Shown piece after piece: positions 22,636 to 34,282 of a DNA stretch of 64,000 nucleotides. Under the pieces are notes generated by a model that did no database searches, was not told where the DNA came from, and worked only from the letters and a program-made list of their open reading frames with translations. Position 1 is the first letter of the stretch. Each line of letters starts with the position of its first letter. This stretch comes from Eutreptiella sp. 'Long Island Sound 2002' (lineage: Eukaryota > Euglenozoa > Euglenophyceae > Eutreptiales > Eutreptiaceae), in the NCBI GenBank assembly GCA_964036045.1, contig OZ038379.1, positions 117,069,104-117,133,103 on the forward strand, in the 5' to 3' direction. The translations under genes were made by a program, and so were the position numbers.

Positions 22636-22712
22636 GTTGTTGTTGCTTGCTATTGCTTATTGTTGTTGTTGTTTTTGTTGTTGTTGTTTTTGTTGTTGTT
22701 GTTGTTATTGTT
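22636..22712. repeat. (TTG)n microsatellite
   Basis: Imperfect TTG/GTT triplet run, similar to the triplet runs near the unit ends of the satellite at 1-2990. Confidence 0.85.
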
Positions 22713-22714
22713 CC

Positions 22715-23101
22715 CTAGAATTCAGTTGAGAGGGGTGTCATTTGATATAAGTCCCCTGTTTTCAAGAACCAGAGTTCACATTCCCAACCCGCTCTTTTGG
22801 GTGTGGGCACCGGTGACCCGCCCCCATATGGGACGTGGGCCGTGGTCACAACGAGGGGATCGCTGGGACACCCCCCCCCCTCCTTCTTCTCCCCCCCCTT
22901 CTGCCCCCCCCTCCCTTCTCCCCCCCCTTCTCTTTGGCGGCGGGGGCACCCTTTGTCTGGGGAGGGGGGCTTTCTTCTTGGGGGGGGTTTCCTTGTTTGA
23001 GGAGGAGGAGGAGGAGGAGGAGGCATAGTGGTCGCAATCGTTGTCCGACTACGACTGAAACATGTTCCTCTTTCCTGTGGCTTTGCCATGCTTGGCTTTT
23101 T

Positions 23102-23158
<57 letters not shown>

Positions 23159-23641
23159 TGGTTTTGGTGCCCCCCTCCTTTTTCCTCCTTCACCACCAGG
23201 CGCTTCCATGTCCCGCCAAATACTCCCATCCTCACACCCCAACCACGCCACCTCCGCCATGTGTGCCCATTGGCTGGGCTTGTAGGGCCTTGATGGCCCC
23301 CACAATTTGGAGCACATGCGGCCGTGCTCCCAATCTTTGAGGCCGCGAAGGACGGCCAATCCAAGCAGGGGATCTTGGGCAAGGAGCTTGTGCAAGCCCC
23401 CCAAGCCCACGCATTGCTCCCCATCCTTGTCCGTCCAAAGGATGCGGATAGAGCGAGCGGCGTCCCCACAAACAACAACGTCCTTCACGGAAGCGTAACA
23501 GGTGCATGCCAGCGAATGGGCAAAAAGTAAATCACCTCGAAGAGAGGTTGTTAGATCAAGCGCAGGCGCGGGCGTCGTATACCCCCCCTTTTTGGGGGTC
23601 ATTCGTGTAGCATACCCCAAGGCATGATATTGGATGTCCAA
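22715..23641 (-). CDS. Hypothetical ORF, 308 codons, low-complexity C-terminal half
   Basis: Residues 1-160 look coding-like (DLLFAHSLACTCYASVKDVV, HKLLAQDPLLGLAVLRGLKD, WAHMAEVAWLGCEDGSIWRD). The rest runs through the (TG)n microsatellite as a His-Thr repeat and then Pro/Gly/Lys-rich sequence from C/G tracts, which is unlikely to be genuine protein. If there is a gene, its real coding part is about 23160-23641 and it is truncated by repeat expansion. No family recognised. Confidence 0.3.
23103..23157. repeat. (TG)n microsatellite
   Basis: About 27 uninterrupted TG units. A (GGA)n run lies nearby at about 23001-23023. Confidence 0.98.
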
Positions 23642-23830
23642 CCCGTGGTATAATCATTATTTTGCCCAATAAGACCATCCCCCAGTGGATTTTTGATTCT
23701 GAGGCCTCTAACCCCTAAAACTGGATATCACTTATTTGAGGGGGGTTGGGTGGGGGTGGGGTGGGGGGGGTCAAAAGTTTTCGCTTAGAAGGCTCCAAGC
23801 AGTGGGGAAGCTTATTGCTATCACACCACC

Positions 23831-23893
23831 GCCGGTCAAATGGTAACGCAGCCGACACAAAGTTTTTGGTCGGCGGTTCGAATCCTGGTCGGC
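23831..23893 (+). other. tRNA-like module (degenerate)
   Basis: A box-A-like segment (GGTCAAATGGTAACGC) lies ~35 bp before a good B box (GGTTCGAATCC). The ends GCCGGTC and GGTCGGC can pair over seven positions with two G-U pairs. An internal hairpin GCCGAC/GTCGGC has a 12-base loop, so no standard anticodon arm forms. A related module faces it at 23927-23992. Probably a tRNA-derived SINE remnant or tRNA pseudogene. Confidence 0.35.
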
Positions 23894-23926
23894 CGACTAT
23901 TGGTGGTGGCAGCGGCGCCGTATTCA

Positions 23927-23992
23927 CCCGACCGGGGTTCGAATCGCCGACCAAAAAGAATCCGGCCAGCTACACTACCACTCGGCCACTGC
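23927..23992 (-). other. tRNA-like module (degenerate), facing the previous one
   Basis: On the minus strand a near-perfect box A (TGGCCGAGTGGTAG) is followed by TTTTTGGTCGGC, shared with the plus-strand module, and a B box (GATTCGAACCC). A weak anticodon arm with loop ATTCTTT can be drawn, but the acceptor ends do not pair well. Confidence 0.35.
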
Positions 23993-24191
23993 TTGGTCTC
24001 AGGCAAAATGTCTCCCCATTGCTTGGGGGGCCATTGACAAAAAACCCAAACTGTGTGTTTCTGTCTGACTGATCGCTCGCCTGGGACTGATTGGCTTACT
24101 GTCAACCTCTCTTCGAGGTGCACCGCCGAAGGCAATAGAATTTTTTCGGACGCCTTTTCCAATTTTTTTCGTTTAATTGTAATGACAGTAC

Positions 24192-24768
24192 GTTCTACTG
24201 CTAACGGTAGAAGATTTGATGTTGCCATGTCTGTCGTACGAACACCGCGGCGATGTGACCCTCTGTGTTCAGCAAGAAATATGCATTCCCATTGTTGTTG
24301 TCGCAACAAGAGCGGGCGGTGACAGAGTGGCGGGGAGTTGCAAACTTTGTTGGCATGATGTATGGTGATCCCGATCTCAGCCTGGCAATTGAAAAGTTCG
24401 ACGAGTCAAGGGTCGTGGGCCAGCACCCTTTAAATATTCAACTGGGGATATGCAATACAGGTACTGCGAGGAGTTCATGGAGTGGTTGACGGATCCGTTG
24501 ACAAAAAAGGCCACGGTGAGCATAGTGAACCGCAAAGTGAAGGAGTTGCGACAATTGCAGGGGATAGGCACCCATGTATACCACCTAGACTTGCCGATCC
24601 ACGACTCTCAATGTGTGCTATATGCTTCATGTGGGGAAGATGCTTTGTTGTACACCGATTTTTGCTGCTGGCAATAGAACAAATTTTAGACGGATCTTTG
24701 TGACCCTATCAATGCGACAGGCATTGTGTATGCAACTACAAGTTCGTTTTACTGCTGGTGGTAGAACA
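24192..24768. repeat. Palindrome family P2, first cluster
   Basis: Copies at 24192-24213, 24661-24681 and 24745-24768 match the pattern TTCTACTGCTGGCAGTAGAA with changes in the arms or loop. The last two lie in the same orientation at either end of a ~108-bp gap between two coding-like stretches. The gap is followed by a pyrimidine-rich TTTCCTTAG that would suit a 3' splice site. Confidence 0.75.
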
Positions 24769-25690
24769 CCCTGTCCTATCGGCAATGTCATGTCCTATTT
24801 CCTTAGGCACTGAGAGCACAGTGAAACACGCGACGGCTTTGGACAGCCGGCTGTGGAGTTGGGGACTGCGGGGACGAGCAGCAGTGATATGGAGATTGGA
24901 ACGACTTTTGGTGAAGGCAAAGGATTTGCTGAAGGCCAAGTTCTGGACCTAGGCAGCCTACCAGGGGTTGAGGAAGAGCCTGCTAGCAGACATAGAAGGT
25001 AATGTGAGCACAGATGCCGCACAAGATGGAGTGGTTGAGGTGGTGGTGAACAACAAGATGCGGACATTGCAATATTGCAAGGACAAGATGGCAACTGTGA
25101 GTGCGGCCCACCTGGTGTACCTTGAGCTTGGGCCCCAGGAACCAATGGACATGATCCCTGTGGTGCTAGGTGGCACGTTGGTAGCTGATGGGACCCCTTG
25201 CATTGTGTATGGAGCCAACGCAAGGGAGCAAGCCGCATCCCTGCAGTAGAGGTAGCCTGTACAGGCAACCTCGTACAAGACAGAGATCGCGGTATACAAC
25301 ACAAGGGAAACGGACATGGTTGTGAAGGGCAGCCGGACTGAGTTCACATGCAGTGTTCTTTGTACTGTGTTGTTGTAGCCCAAGAAAGTCGTGCTGCATC
25401 CGCTATACATGGTTATGAATTACCCATGGCCAACCTCGATGTTCCACTGGTATGAACTTTTGGTCCCATCGATGAATGTGCCAACTGATCCGGCACAGCC
25501 CATGCTGTTGGTGTTTCCCGTGTGCAGCCGCTCAGCCCAACAAATTTTGAAGACTGTGTCCGCCAACTCTAGCCAACTCTACTCTATGCGATGGACCATC
25601 CGTTTCTGGGATTGCACTGGCCTACCACCCAAAAGCATGCAAAAGGCGTTGTTGGATGAGGTGAGCTCCACAAAGCTTAGGCCACGCTAA
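24310..25690 (+). pseudogene. Broken or intron-containing plus-strand gene, unknown
   Basis: Pieces: 24310-24489 (FVGMMYGDPDLSLAIEKFDE), 24450-24677 (ECxEFMEWLTDPLTKK; LDLPIHDSQCVLYASCGEDA), 24758-25249 and 25391-25690. The last two share one frame and contain coding-like sequence (AAHLVYLELGPQEPMDMIPV; MRWTIRFWDCTGLPPKSMQK). Stops at 24950-24952 (TAG), 25247-25249 (TAG) and shortly before 25380 interrupt the frame. The 24.66-24.81 kb gap may be an intron that carries two P2 palindromes. Total coding would exceed 380 codons. I do not recognise the protein; neighbouring P2 repeats suggest it belongs to a mobile element like loci A-D. Confidence 0.4.
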
Positions 25691-28600
25691 CTACCCGCCC
25701 CTTACGACCCAAACATGTGCACTTCGTCGCCTTTTCTGTGTCTTGTTTTTGTGCCTATGTTTTCCATGTGTCGCCTGTACTGTAATAGGTGGTGACGAAT
25801 AATTGTACATTTATTGCGTGTACTATGCATACACACTTTGCAACTCAAATTCACTGTCTCTATTTGCCAATTTGCCAAGCTTCTCAGGTGTCTCATAGTC
25901 TTTGTACTCCAAACCCCGATCTTCAATGATGCTCAAGGTCTCATCTCCATCCAGTGGCACCTTTTTCTTGGTCTTCCCGCCTCTTTGCTGGCACAATTCT
26001 GCTGGCCTTCCAATGATCTCGCTGAACATGGTCTCCTCATTGCTCCGCTAGGCTCCCTGGTGTAGGCCTCCCGCCATCCTCAGCACCGCTGTGGGTGTGT
26101 CTGGTTTCATCACCACGGCTTGAGTCTGTGTGTAGGGCTTCGGCAGGTTTGCTTCATCAACCCGCCCCCCCCTTGTACCACGGGTGCCGTCTTCCAGCTA
26201 AATATCTCATGTACTCCGGCGGAAATGTGCTAACCCGCAATGGGGAAGTACGTGATGTATGTAGAGGAACGGAGTACAGGTCTCTACTGTCAGCGGTAAA
26301 ACTAACATCGAACGTTTCTTGGGGGCCTTTCGGAATATTGCACCGGCTCAAATTGTTTTCCACTACTAGCAGTAAAACTCAAACGACAGTGTTGTACTAC
26401 ATGCAAAAATACCTTGTAGGTCAAGTAAGTCTGCATCTCCGCCACCAAGCCTCTCAAATGCAGGCCTGCCCTGATCTTGCCGAATCGCCTGTTGCTGAAC
26501 AGACATGACTGTCCACAGCATCTGGGTCCTCACCACACCAGGTGCTTCAACGGTATGCACCCCAGGGATGCAATCCATTTGCGGACCTCTGTGAGCGCTG
26601 CTTCGGCCTCCTCATCCTTCTAGTGCCGTGTCGCATCCACTTTCTCCCCCTCTCCACTGTCCTATGTGTCCTCATCTTCGTCCTCCTCATCCTCCTCATG
26701 GTCATTGTGGTCGCCTGCATGCCCATCTACATCCAGGGGCTCTCCTCCAACACTGCCATGGCTTGCCACTGCACTAGAGTGCACTTCCTCGACTTAGTCG
26801 TCGGAGGAGTCAGCGGGAGGATCCGGCAATGGACCGGTTGGCACAGGGGCGGCCTCTAATGGGGTGGCTCATTATGCGGACCGCCCTGTGTCCTGCGCCC
26901 CCCCCGCGAGCGTTGCCATCTTCAAAAACCATTTTTCCCAATGAAGGCTACCAAGGATAGTTACGGAAGAAATTGGGAACAACAGGCCCAAATGGTCTAT
27001 GTTGCGGGCAAATTTGGCACTGTACCCACTATGTTTCGTCACATTGCATCACACATTCACTTTGCATCTCCCCTACTGCGCTGGGTTTTGCACTCTCAAG
27101 TTTCCTTCGGACGGGTGCATAGGCACTATGTAGCCACACCGGTGCGTTGCGAGAAATGAAAGATCACAGTGCTCGTGGCTTGTGTCGCAGACCATGTCTG
27201 CAATGTTTGGCTGGTACAAATCTATACCTCAAGCCCACAATACGCTTCAGCGGTCGAGAAGTTCCGTCACCTTTTACTACTCATAGTAGGGTGTCGGGCA
27301 TCGACTTTTTGCGAAAAAGGTGATTGCACGTTTCCTTTAACGCCAAAATGGTGTTGTACGCATTTGACATGGCATGACGCAACGCACATCCTCGTCCATC
27401 ATCGCCACCCCACGTACCTTCTCCCACCGTTGGCAGCAAAACAGCACTCAAACTCAACACACGTAACAGCATATCACAACAGTACCGTGTATGCGTGCAC
27501 TGCATCCGAAAAGGCGGTAATGAGCACAGTGTGGCTTTCTGCTGCTGGTAGTAAAACCATGGCGTTAATCCATTCTAGTCACACCACGGCCGCCATATGA
27601 GTTGTCACTGTCCACAACTGCAGACGACAAGCGGGAGACGTCGCATGATGATGCATCATTGTTGGAGGCAGCGTCCCCATCCAAAATAGGGGCCGCGGGG
27701 TGTGCAGGTGCAGCACCAGCCGCAGCAGCAAGTCCGGGTGCTGCAGGGGGGGGGGGGGGTATTGGAACCGCCCCCCTGCCACCGCGTGGGGGGGGGGGGA
27801 TCGCCCACAACATCCCCACTAGTGGGGAAGGGATGCAGGCGTGTATACCCGAAATGCGCACAAACGTTTATGAATCGCCGCTCCGGGCGCAGGGTGCACG
27901 GCCATCTCATCCGCATCACGCGGCAGATGCGCCCTTATTGCTGCAAACTTATGCTGACTTTCTACCCTAGTCTCACTAAACAAATAACACATCCAATGAA
28001 CAATATGCACGATATAGGACCGTAGCATCGGCAACCCGGGTACTGCAGGGTGGAAAAGCAGGGTCCTCCGACCACTCCATGGTAGCCACCAGGGTGTTGG
28101 CGGCGCGGGCACCCTGCCGTGGCCGAACAGCCATCTTTCTTACAAAGGGTATGGTACCTGCATGAATGCATGCTAGCAACCGTGTAAAGTGCATGGGTAC
28201 GGCCCCAACTGTTTCGCGGGTGCCGTGGGGGCTACCGAGGCGCTTGCGGGTACCCGGCTGCTGGTGGCGCACCCCAACACACGTGCTGTGGCAGTCCACA
28301 ACACTAGTAATGCTGGTGTCCTCGCCCAAAAATATCCCCTCAAGCTCCAGTAGGAATCAGTGCCTTTGCGGTTGTTGACAATGCTACGTCACGTCGAGTG
28401 GCTGGGTTTTTGGAGTACCGGGCTTTGTTGAATTGGTCGACCCAAGCAACAAGTGTACCCCCCGGTGTTGCAACATTCATAGAACCTCCTGATCACTAGT
28501 ATCTACACGTGTCGCCAAAGGCGCCTAACGCCCTGACAACAAAACGGAAGCAGCAAGCTGAACACAAACTCTTTTGGAAACCCTTGAAGTGTCCTCAGGC

Positions 28601-30273
28601 AGGCCGGCCCGGGCACTATCTAGATGACTAAGCTTAATCAGCGTACAGTACAACACAATGCTGGTTGGTATCAACCTCCGCAACCATTGCTTCCGCCCAT
28701 GGTCCTCCGGGTCCTCCTTGATGTTCACAGAGTGCTGCTGACGGGTCTTGGGGTTGATGCGCAGCTACGGACAAACGTCAGCAAGGAACTCAGCGGTCCG
28801 CCATCAATAGCATCGCCACACGGGTCCTTAGCGAACGCATGGGAGGTCTCCATATTGAGGAAACTACGCCACATGTCCAAGTCAATGGCACCGGAGGGCG
28901 GGGTGCAAGACATGGGTGTCTAGTAAAAGACGACGGCGCACAGGGAGCTTCTGCTGTTGGCCGTAAAACACATGTGCCTTTGGGCACAGTTGACCCAACT
29001 GTAGCATACGAGCGTACAAGGGGTGACTGTGTCATATAACAAACTAGTTCATAGACGTGCATGTATTACACAATGATGGCTGATGGGGCACATTCCATTA
29101 CCGTGTATTCTACTACCGGCAGTAGAACTGTATCTCAACCCGGAACATCATGGATATATGTCCCACCATTGACAAAACACAATAGTAACGTGGAAGACGT
29201 CATGCAAGTACCCGTGAACACGTCGCATGTACGTTGGTGTATGCTGACAAGGAGACATATGTATGTACCATGGGCCTGATTACATACATCCTCCAAACTT
29301 GTGACATGGAGTTCAATAGGGTAGGATAGTAAAGCAACGGGACACGAAAAATAAACATGGCATACCCAGGTGATGGTATCAACAGGGCAGTAGTCACCAG
29401 GGAGGAACCCATGGAGCACTGTTGCAGCAACGCACCGCAGTGTCAGGCTTGGTGAATACGGCGAGCTGCTTTACTACCAGCAGTAGAATCATGGTGGGGG
29501 TTTTATTGCGGGCCTACATCAGGGACATATGGAAGGACATGTGTGGTAGGGTACTGTACAGCAACTGTACAGTGGACCATGACGGTGGGAGTGTTGTACT
29601 TGTCACCCCAGTAATACGGGGTACACTACGGGCGTAGCCCGTAGTTTTATGGTCATACCACATGTATTAACGAGCACGTGTCATCTTGGAGTAGGTCTAC
29701 TGTCAACAATAAAAGGACACACCAAAACTGAAAAAGAGTTTGTTGGGCTACTAAGTAGAGCACTAGTATCACCATGAAGCAACCATGGTAACACAGAACG
29801 CGGTGTGCAGTAGCAGTATAGACAGGCTGCATAGATGGAAAGATACTGCCACTTCAAAACAAGTCATGCCTTTCTCACCCGCCCAAAAGACAACCTTGCC
29901 TCTTGTAATATGCGTAGGACGAGTAGCAACCCTGTGCGGTAAAACATATACCCATGTGCGTGTAGGCGCCCCGGAGCCCAAACCCCTCCCCTTTGAACCC
30001 CATTACTTCCGGACGCGAACTGCAACCCGATAGGCCTGGCCACCCTCCCCTTCAACGCCCAGGCTGCTACGGATGAAAAGCCCATCCACGGTTTCTTCAA
30101 CTAGTGGTGTGCCCTCCACGAGAAGAGTTGCTAGGACTGTGGTGATGTGCACACGCCGCTCACTTCATGCAGGGCCCTTGAGTTGCGAATAGGCCGCTAG
30201 GGGGGGCAGTGCTTGCGTAAACGCTGCCACAGCCTTGTCGATTTAAGACCCCTATGGACCAAGATTGGGCGAT
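25691..30273. other. Region with many P2 palindromes and weak frames
   Basis: No gene could be assembled. Coding-like scraps include 26095-26508 (+), 27169-27600 (+), 27976-28329 (-) and 28624-28923 (+). G-tracts occur near 27746-27760 and 27787-27799 and a C-tract near 26900. The repeated feature is P2, listed separately. Confidence 0.5.
26281..29716. repeat. Palindrome family P2, dispersed copies
   Basis: Copies at 26281-26302, 26357-26379, 27271-27293, 27536-27558, 28947-28970, 29107-29130, 29468-29490 and 29695-29716. The clearest is TATTCTACTACCGGCAGTAG at 29106. All read in the same orientation (TTCTACTG arm first, an A-rich GTAAAAC or GTAGAAC arm second). Several begin just after a GT, such as TACAG|GTCTCTACTG near 26278 and GTAG|GTCTACTG near 29694. 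Copies tend to come in pairs 75-265 bp apart. Confidence 0.7.
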
Positions 30274-30443
30274 GGAACCCCTGCTAGAACCCCCTTCCAG
30301 CGCTAGAACCCCCGCTGCAACCGCTACTACCCCCCTTCCAGCACTGGAACCCCCCTTCCAACGCTGGAACCCCCCCCTCCCTTCTAGCGCTAGAACCCCC
30401 CCCCCCTCCAGCGCCGGAACCCCCTTCCAGCGGCCTTTCCAAC
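30274..30443. repeat. Repeat family P3 (CTGGAACCCCC/TTCCAGC), cluster 1
   Basis: About ten copies of GGAACCCCCCTTCCAGCGCT in variants. The junction CCAGCGCTGG is itself palindromic. Lies ~200 bp beyond the stop of locus A. Confidence 0.85.
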
Positions 30444-30642
30444 GGTGTCATGTACTACCACCTCATGCATCATTTACAAGCAGTTACCATGGTTCCTGTC
30501 CCGGGGCATGCTCTGCACCCAGAAATTTTTTGGGTTTTTTTTTGGCATCCATCAGTCCACATCCGAAATGGCCCACATGTGGCACAATGCACAATGTGCC
30601 ATACATATATCTGCACCCTCACTCAGAAGAGGCGAACATTCT

Positions 30643-31735
30643 TCACTTCTGCTTCTGAAAAACGGGGAGGTACTTGTTGGACCGCTCCTTCTCTTCCTCC
30701 CACTTCTCTCGCATGTGCTTCAATTCGCCGTCTACCACTAGCTTCTGCCTTTTGTCGTCGTCCATTGTCTCCTCGACCTCCTGTGCTTGCTTCTCTGCGG
30801 TCTTTACCTGACTCTTTGCTACAATGAGCTCCCCTCGAAGCCTCTGCACCTCACGGGTTGTCCTCGCTGCCGATTTTGCCTTCAGAGCCTCGCGCATGGC
30901 AGCAGGCAAAATATCCTTCAATGTGGTTTGGAGATGTCCCTCCAATGTGCGCACTACGCCATCAGAAATGCCCCGCGCTGTTTCCTCCAGGGGAAATGGA
31001 ATGGGGGACGGGTCCGCAAGGGGCACGCTGACAAGGGGTGTGGGCTTGGTCGGGGGCTTTGCGGGCGTGCCCGTTGCCTGCACGTCCTCCCCTAGGGGTA
31101 CCTTGGGAAGGAGCTGCGGACTCCTCCTCGACGACCAAGGGTTCAACCTTATGGCCCCGCCCTGTCAACGGCTCCGCCACCCGCTCGTCAACCCACTCGT
31201 GCACACGGGTCTGAACTTGTGCAAGAACACAGGCTCCACCCACACTGGCAAACTGCTTCAAAGAGTGCCAAACCTCCCACTCACCCGCTGAAGCATCCCA
31301 CACGTGGTAGGTGTATGATTCGTGTGCCTGTGCTGTGGCAGCAGCACACAAAAATAACTCCTGGTGTGCCGGGTTCTTATTGTCTGTGATGCGCAAAGGC
31401 AAGCGGAGTACCAACAACTGTGTTGGTTGTGCCTTAACCCGCAAACTTAGGCATCGGTATCAATTAGTCTTCCCCTTCAGAAAAAAACTCTGGGACCAGT
31501 CCTCCGAATTCACACCCGCGGTTGCCGGCCACATTATCGCCTGCGTGTCCACCTCCCCACCAATCTCTAACATCATACCCTGGGGCTTCGCAACGACACC
31601 CTTTACCGAAATCTCCACCTTCGGGACTACCTCGGCTTCCTCGCTGCAAATCCCGTCCACCAAAAACAGCGACAACCAAACGTCCAACGTGGCCTGCGGC
31701 ACAAAACGAAGCTGGTAAATAAACATGGCAACCAT
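30643..31735 (-). pseudogene. Locus A, C-terminal part of a large unknown protein (coiled coil)
   Basis: Reading on the minus strand: ATLDVWLSLFLVDG...VPKVEISVKGVVAKPQG (end of 32134-31460), then QLLVLRLPLRITDNKNPAHQ...VWHSLKQFASVGG (31444-30962), then a frame change near 31105 into 31146-30643, which has a Pro/Thr-rich stretch and a C-terminal coiled coil (LRGELIVAKSQVKTAEKQAQ; LKHMREKWEEEKERSNKYLP). TAG near 31460 separates the first two pieces. The same order of motifs occurs in locus B (37.5-39.0 kb), which supports coding origin. An AG preceded by TTTTGTGCCGC just upstream of GCCACGTTGGACG fits the 3' end of an intron holding the second P3 cluster. Function unknown. Confidence 0.5.
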
Positions 31736-31740
31736 GCAGT

Positions 31741-31935
31741 GGAGCTGGAACCCCTGAATGTGAATGCTGGAACCCCCTTCCGCTGTTGGAACCCGTGCTG
31801 GAACCCCCGCTAGAACTCCCCTTCCAGAGCTGGTGCCCCCCTTCCAGCGACGGAACCCCCCCCCCTTCCGGAATGGAACCCCCCCCTTCCAGCAACCCTT
31901 CCAGCGCTGGAACCCCCTTCCAGCACCCCTTCCAG
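31741..31935. repeat. Repeat family P3, cluster 2 (inside locus A, probable intron)
   Basis: Dense run of GGAACCCC.../CTTCCAGC units. It splits the N- and C-terminal coding parts of locus A at the place where locus B has its P4-bearing intron (39007-39161). Confidence 0.85.
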
Positions 31936-31939
31936 CAGA

Positions 31940-34098
31940 GCGCAAGGTGTCCGTATGCAATCCCAAACCACACCATCGAAAGGAGATGTCACCACACGAG
32001 AGCCAGCGACGGCTACCTGTTGGCATGCGCACCAGTACTCGCCCGCCTCCTTTGGATTCTCCACCAGCAGGCCAGATTGCACCAGGATCGTGGGGTGCAC
32101 GACGTTTTGTGTCTCCCTTGGTACTTGATCCCATCGTAGCACACGTACTTTATCCCCATGGGGGTCCCCACAATAGGCTGTGCCGCCAAACAGTCCAGAC
32201 CGGATGATGAGGATGGTGCCGGGGTTTGTTTTGAGGAGTGGGAAGGGCGGAACTGGGTTGCGGTAGGCGCTCCTCCTCATGGGTGTGTGGTATGAAGTGG
32301 TAGTTGTCAGGGAGGCATGGCGTTGCTTGCACGTGCACGGGCTGTTGAGCGGTGATAGGCCCCGGGTGTTGTGGCAGGTGTTGTGTGATAAGTCCAGTGT
32401 TTCCCAGCGGCATGAGGCATGTGGCGGCGAAAGTATAGACAAAACTTGGTCCCACGGATGCTAAAGAACCTTGCGACGGACTACCAAGGGGGGAATCCGG
32501 AGAAGGCGCTTTAAAGAGTTCGGGCGTTGGGGCGGTAAGTGTTGCATCGCAGGCGCAGCAAGGTCCAGTTCCATGCATTTGGCACAGTGCCACCTTACGG
32601 CACATGAAGCATACGGGCGGGGGCTGTGCGACCTTCTTGCGACATCCATTGCACCCACATTTCTCCGTCTCTGTTGGTACCTACGCTTCGGCATACGCCC
32701 ACGGTGGGGGGGGAATTGGCACGGTGTTGTTGTAGTGCAAATTGTAATTGGCCAACGCGATGAAGGCAATGACTCGAGGAGTGCCTGCAGGTAGTCCAAC
32801 CAGAACGACTCCGCCACAGTGGATCAACTCCGACATGAAGACGACCATATCCCAAATATCCATGTCCAGCGGGTATTCGTACCAGCGTGTCGGCACCCCC
32901 TCATGGGACAATAGCACACATCGACCACAAGAGGCATGTGCTTAAAGATCCACGTTGCACGGCACAAATACGGACAGGGCTTTGCCTTGAGTCTTGTGTG
33001 TCAAGGGGTGCCAATGTTGCCGCATGTCATTGGTAGCGCGGATATAGCCGGCCCGAACAACCACAACATCCTCAAATTCCTCTACTTTTTGCAACCCCCA
33101 CTGTACTTCCTTCGAGATGGCGTCCAAGGCCGGCGGCTCCATCCCCTCTTCGCCCCGTAGTGGTAGTTTCAAGCGGCGATAGCAGGCACTTCGACTAGAG
33201 CTGTCTTCGTGACGACCTCCAGCCGGCACACTGTCGTTCAAGACGGACCCCCATTTGTGAACCGGAATGGTGATGCAATCGTCCTTGGTGGCGTTGTGGA
33301 CCGGGGAGTTGGCAAAGATACCACAGTAGCGGCAAAGCCCAAAGTTGGCGATGGCATTGGGGTTCTCATTGGTGGGTGTGCCAGGGGCTGGGCCAGAGAC
33401 AACCTCCTCGTTGCTGCCCATCAATAGAAGGGGGTGGCACATAGAAAAAGGAAGTAAAGGCTCCTCGTCAGTAGTGGATATCATGGTGGCCTTGGTAAGG
33501 CCATAGCGGTCGTTAGGTCTCCACTGCAACTGGCTGGACGTGGGCAACAAGTAGATGGGAATCTATCTATGTGCGTCTTTGAGGGAGAGGAAGCAGGGTG
33601 TGTGAGTCGTGGGCTGGGGGAGTAAATACTTGTCCTTGCCCATGTTCTTGCTTGTGGGGCGCCTCCTAGCAAGGAGGATGTCACCGGACTGGTCGTCCCC
33701 CCCATGCAGCTTCACGGTGCCGTTGGAGTCCGTGGGGAGCTGAGCAGTGACGCTGAGGTGAAAAGTCTCCACGTCTTTGGGATGAAAGGGGAATAGAAAA
33801 GTGGGAACGTGGGGGTTTTTGTCCATAACGTGGGTGATGTAATCGCTCACCACTCATGATCATGATCATGCATGATGGACCCCCTCACTTGGACACGACC
33901 CACGCTGGTGGTGGGGTTGAAAATGACTGCAGCACCTGTGGTTTGAACTGTGAGGGTTTCAAGTTCATACCCAAAAGGGGCTGAATATCCACGAGTCCCC
34001 ACAAGGGCATTGGCCTTGTCAAGCCAAGATGCAAGAACCACAAAATTCGAGCGATCCATGATCAAGGTGAAAAAATGGCACAATAGTGTGAGAAACAT
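31940..34098 (-). pseudogene. Locus A, N-terminal part of the large unknown protein
   Basis: A start at 34062 or 34098 gives DRSNFVVLASWLDKANALVG and YELETLTVQTTGAAVIFNPT. A shift inside a CATGAT repeat near 33855 moves to a frame that stays coding-like to 32150, broken only by TAG 33563-33565, TAA at 32942, TAG at 32681 and TAA at 32150. Motifs: NFGLCRYCGIFANSPVH near 33350, IWDMVVFMSELIHCGGVVLV near 32830, a Cys cluster CGCNGC..CFMC..C..H..CCAC (32645-32550), and in another frame NPGTILIIRSGLFGGTAYCG near 32200, which looks like a beta-rich (possibly cupin-like) segment. Equivalents of most of these occur in locus B. Four stops and at least two frameshifts mean this copy cannot make the whole protein unless introns hide them. 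Confidence 0.5.
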
Positions 34099-34132
34099 GG
34101 ATGGAGAGCAGCAAATGTGGAGGTAGAACCAG

Positions 34133-34282
34133 TGCTGGAACCCCTACTAGAACCCTTCTGGAACCCCCCTTCCAGTGGTGGAACCTCTGCTGGAACTCCG
34201 TTCAAGTGCTGGAACCCCCCCTCTTCTAGCGCTAAAACCCCCTTCCAGCGAAGTGCTGGAAGGGGTTCCAGCGGGGGTTCCA
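34133..34282. repeat. Repeat family P3, cluster 3 (5' side of locus A)
   Basis: Variants of CTGGAACCCCC and CTTCCAGC, the last ones in inverted order, 35-185 bp upstream of the locus A start. Confidence 0.85.

Noticed and set aside
22715-23641. 308-codon ORF as a genuine His-Thr-repeat protein
   Set aside because: The repeat is simply the (TG)n microsatellite translated, and the remainder runs through C/G tracts; only the first ~160 codons could be real.
23831-23893. Functional tRNA gene
   Set aside because: A and B boxes are present, but no 7-base anticodon loop forms; the hairpin has a 12-base loop.
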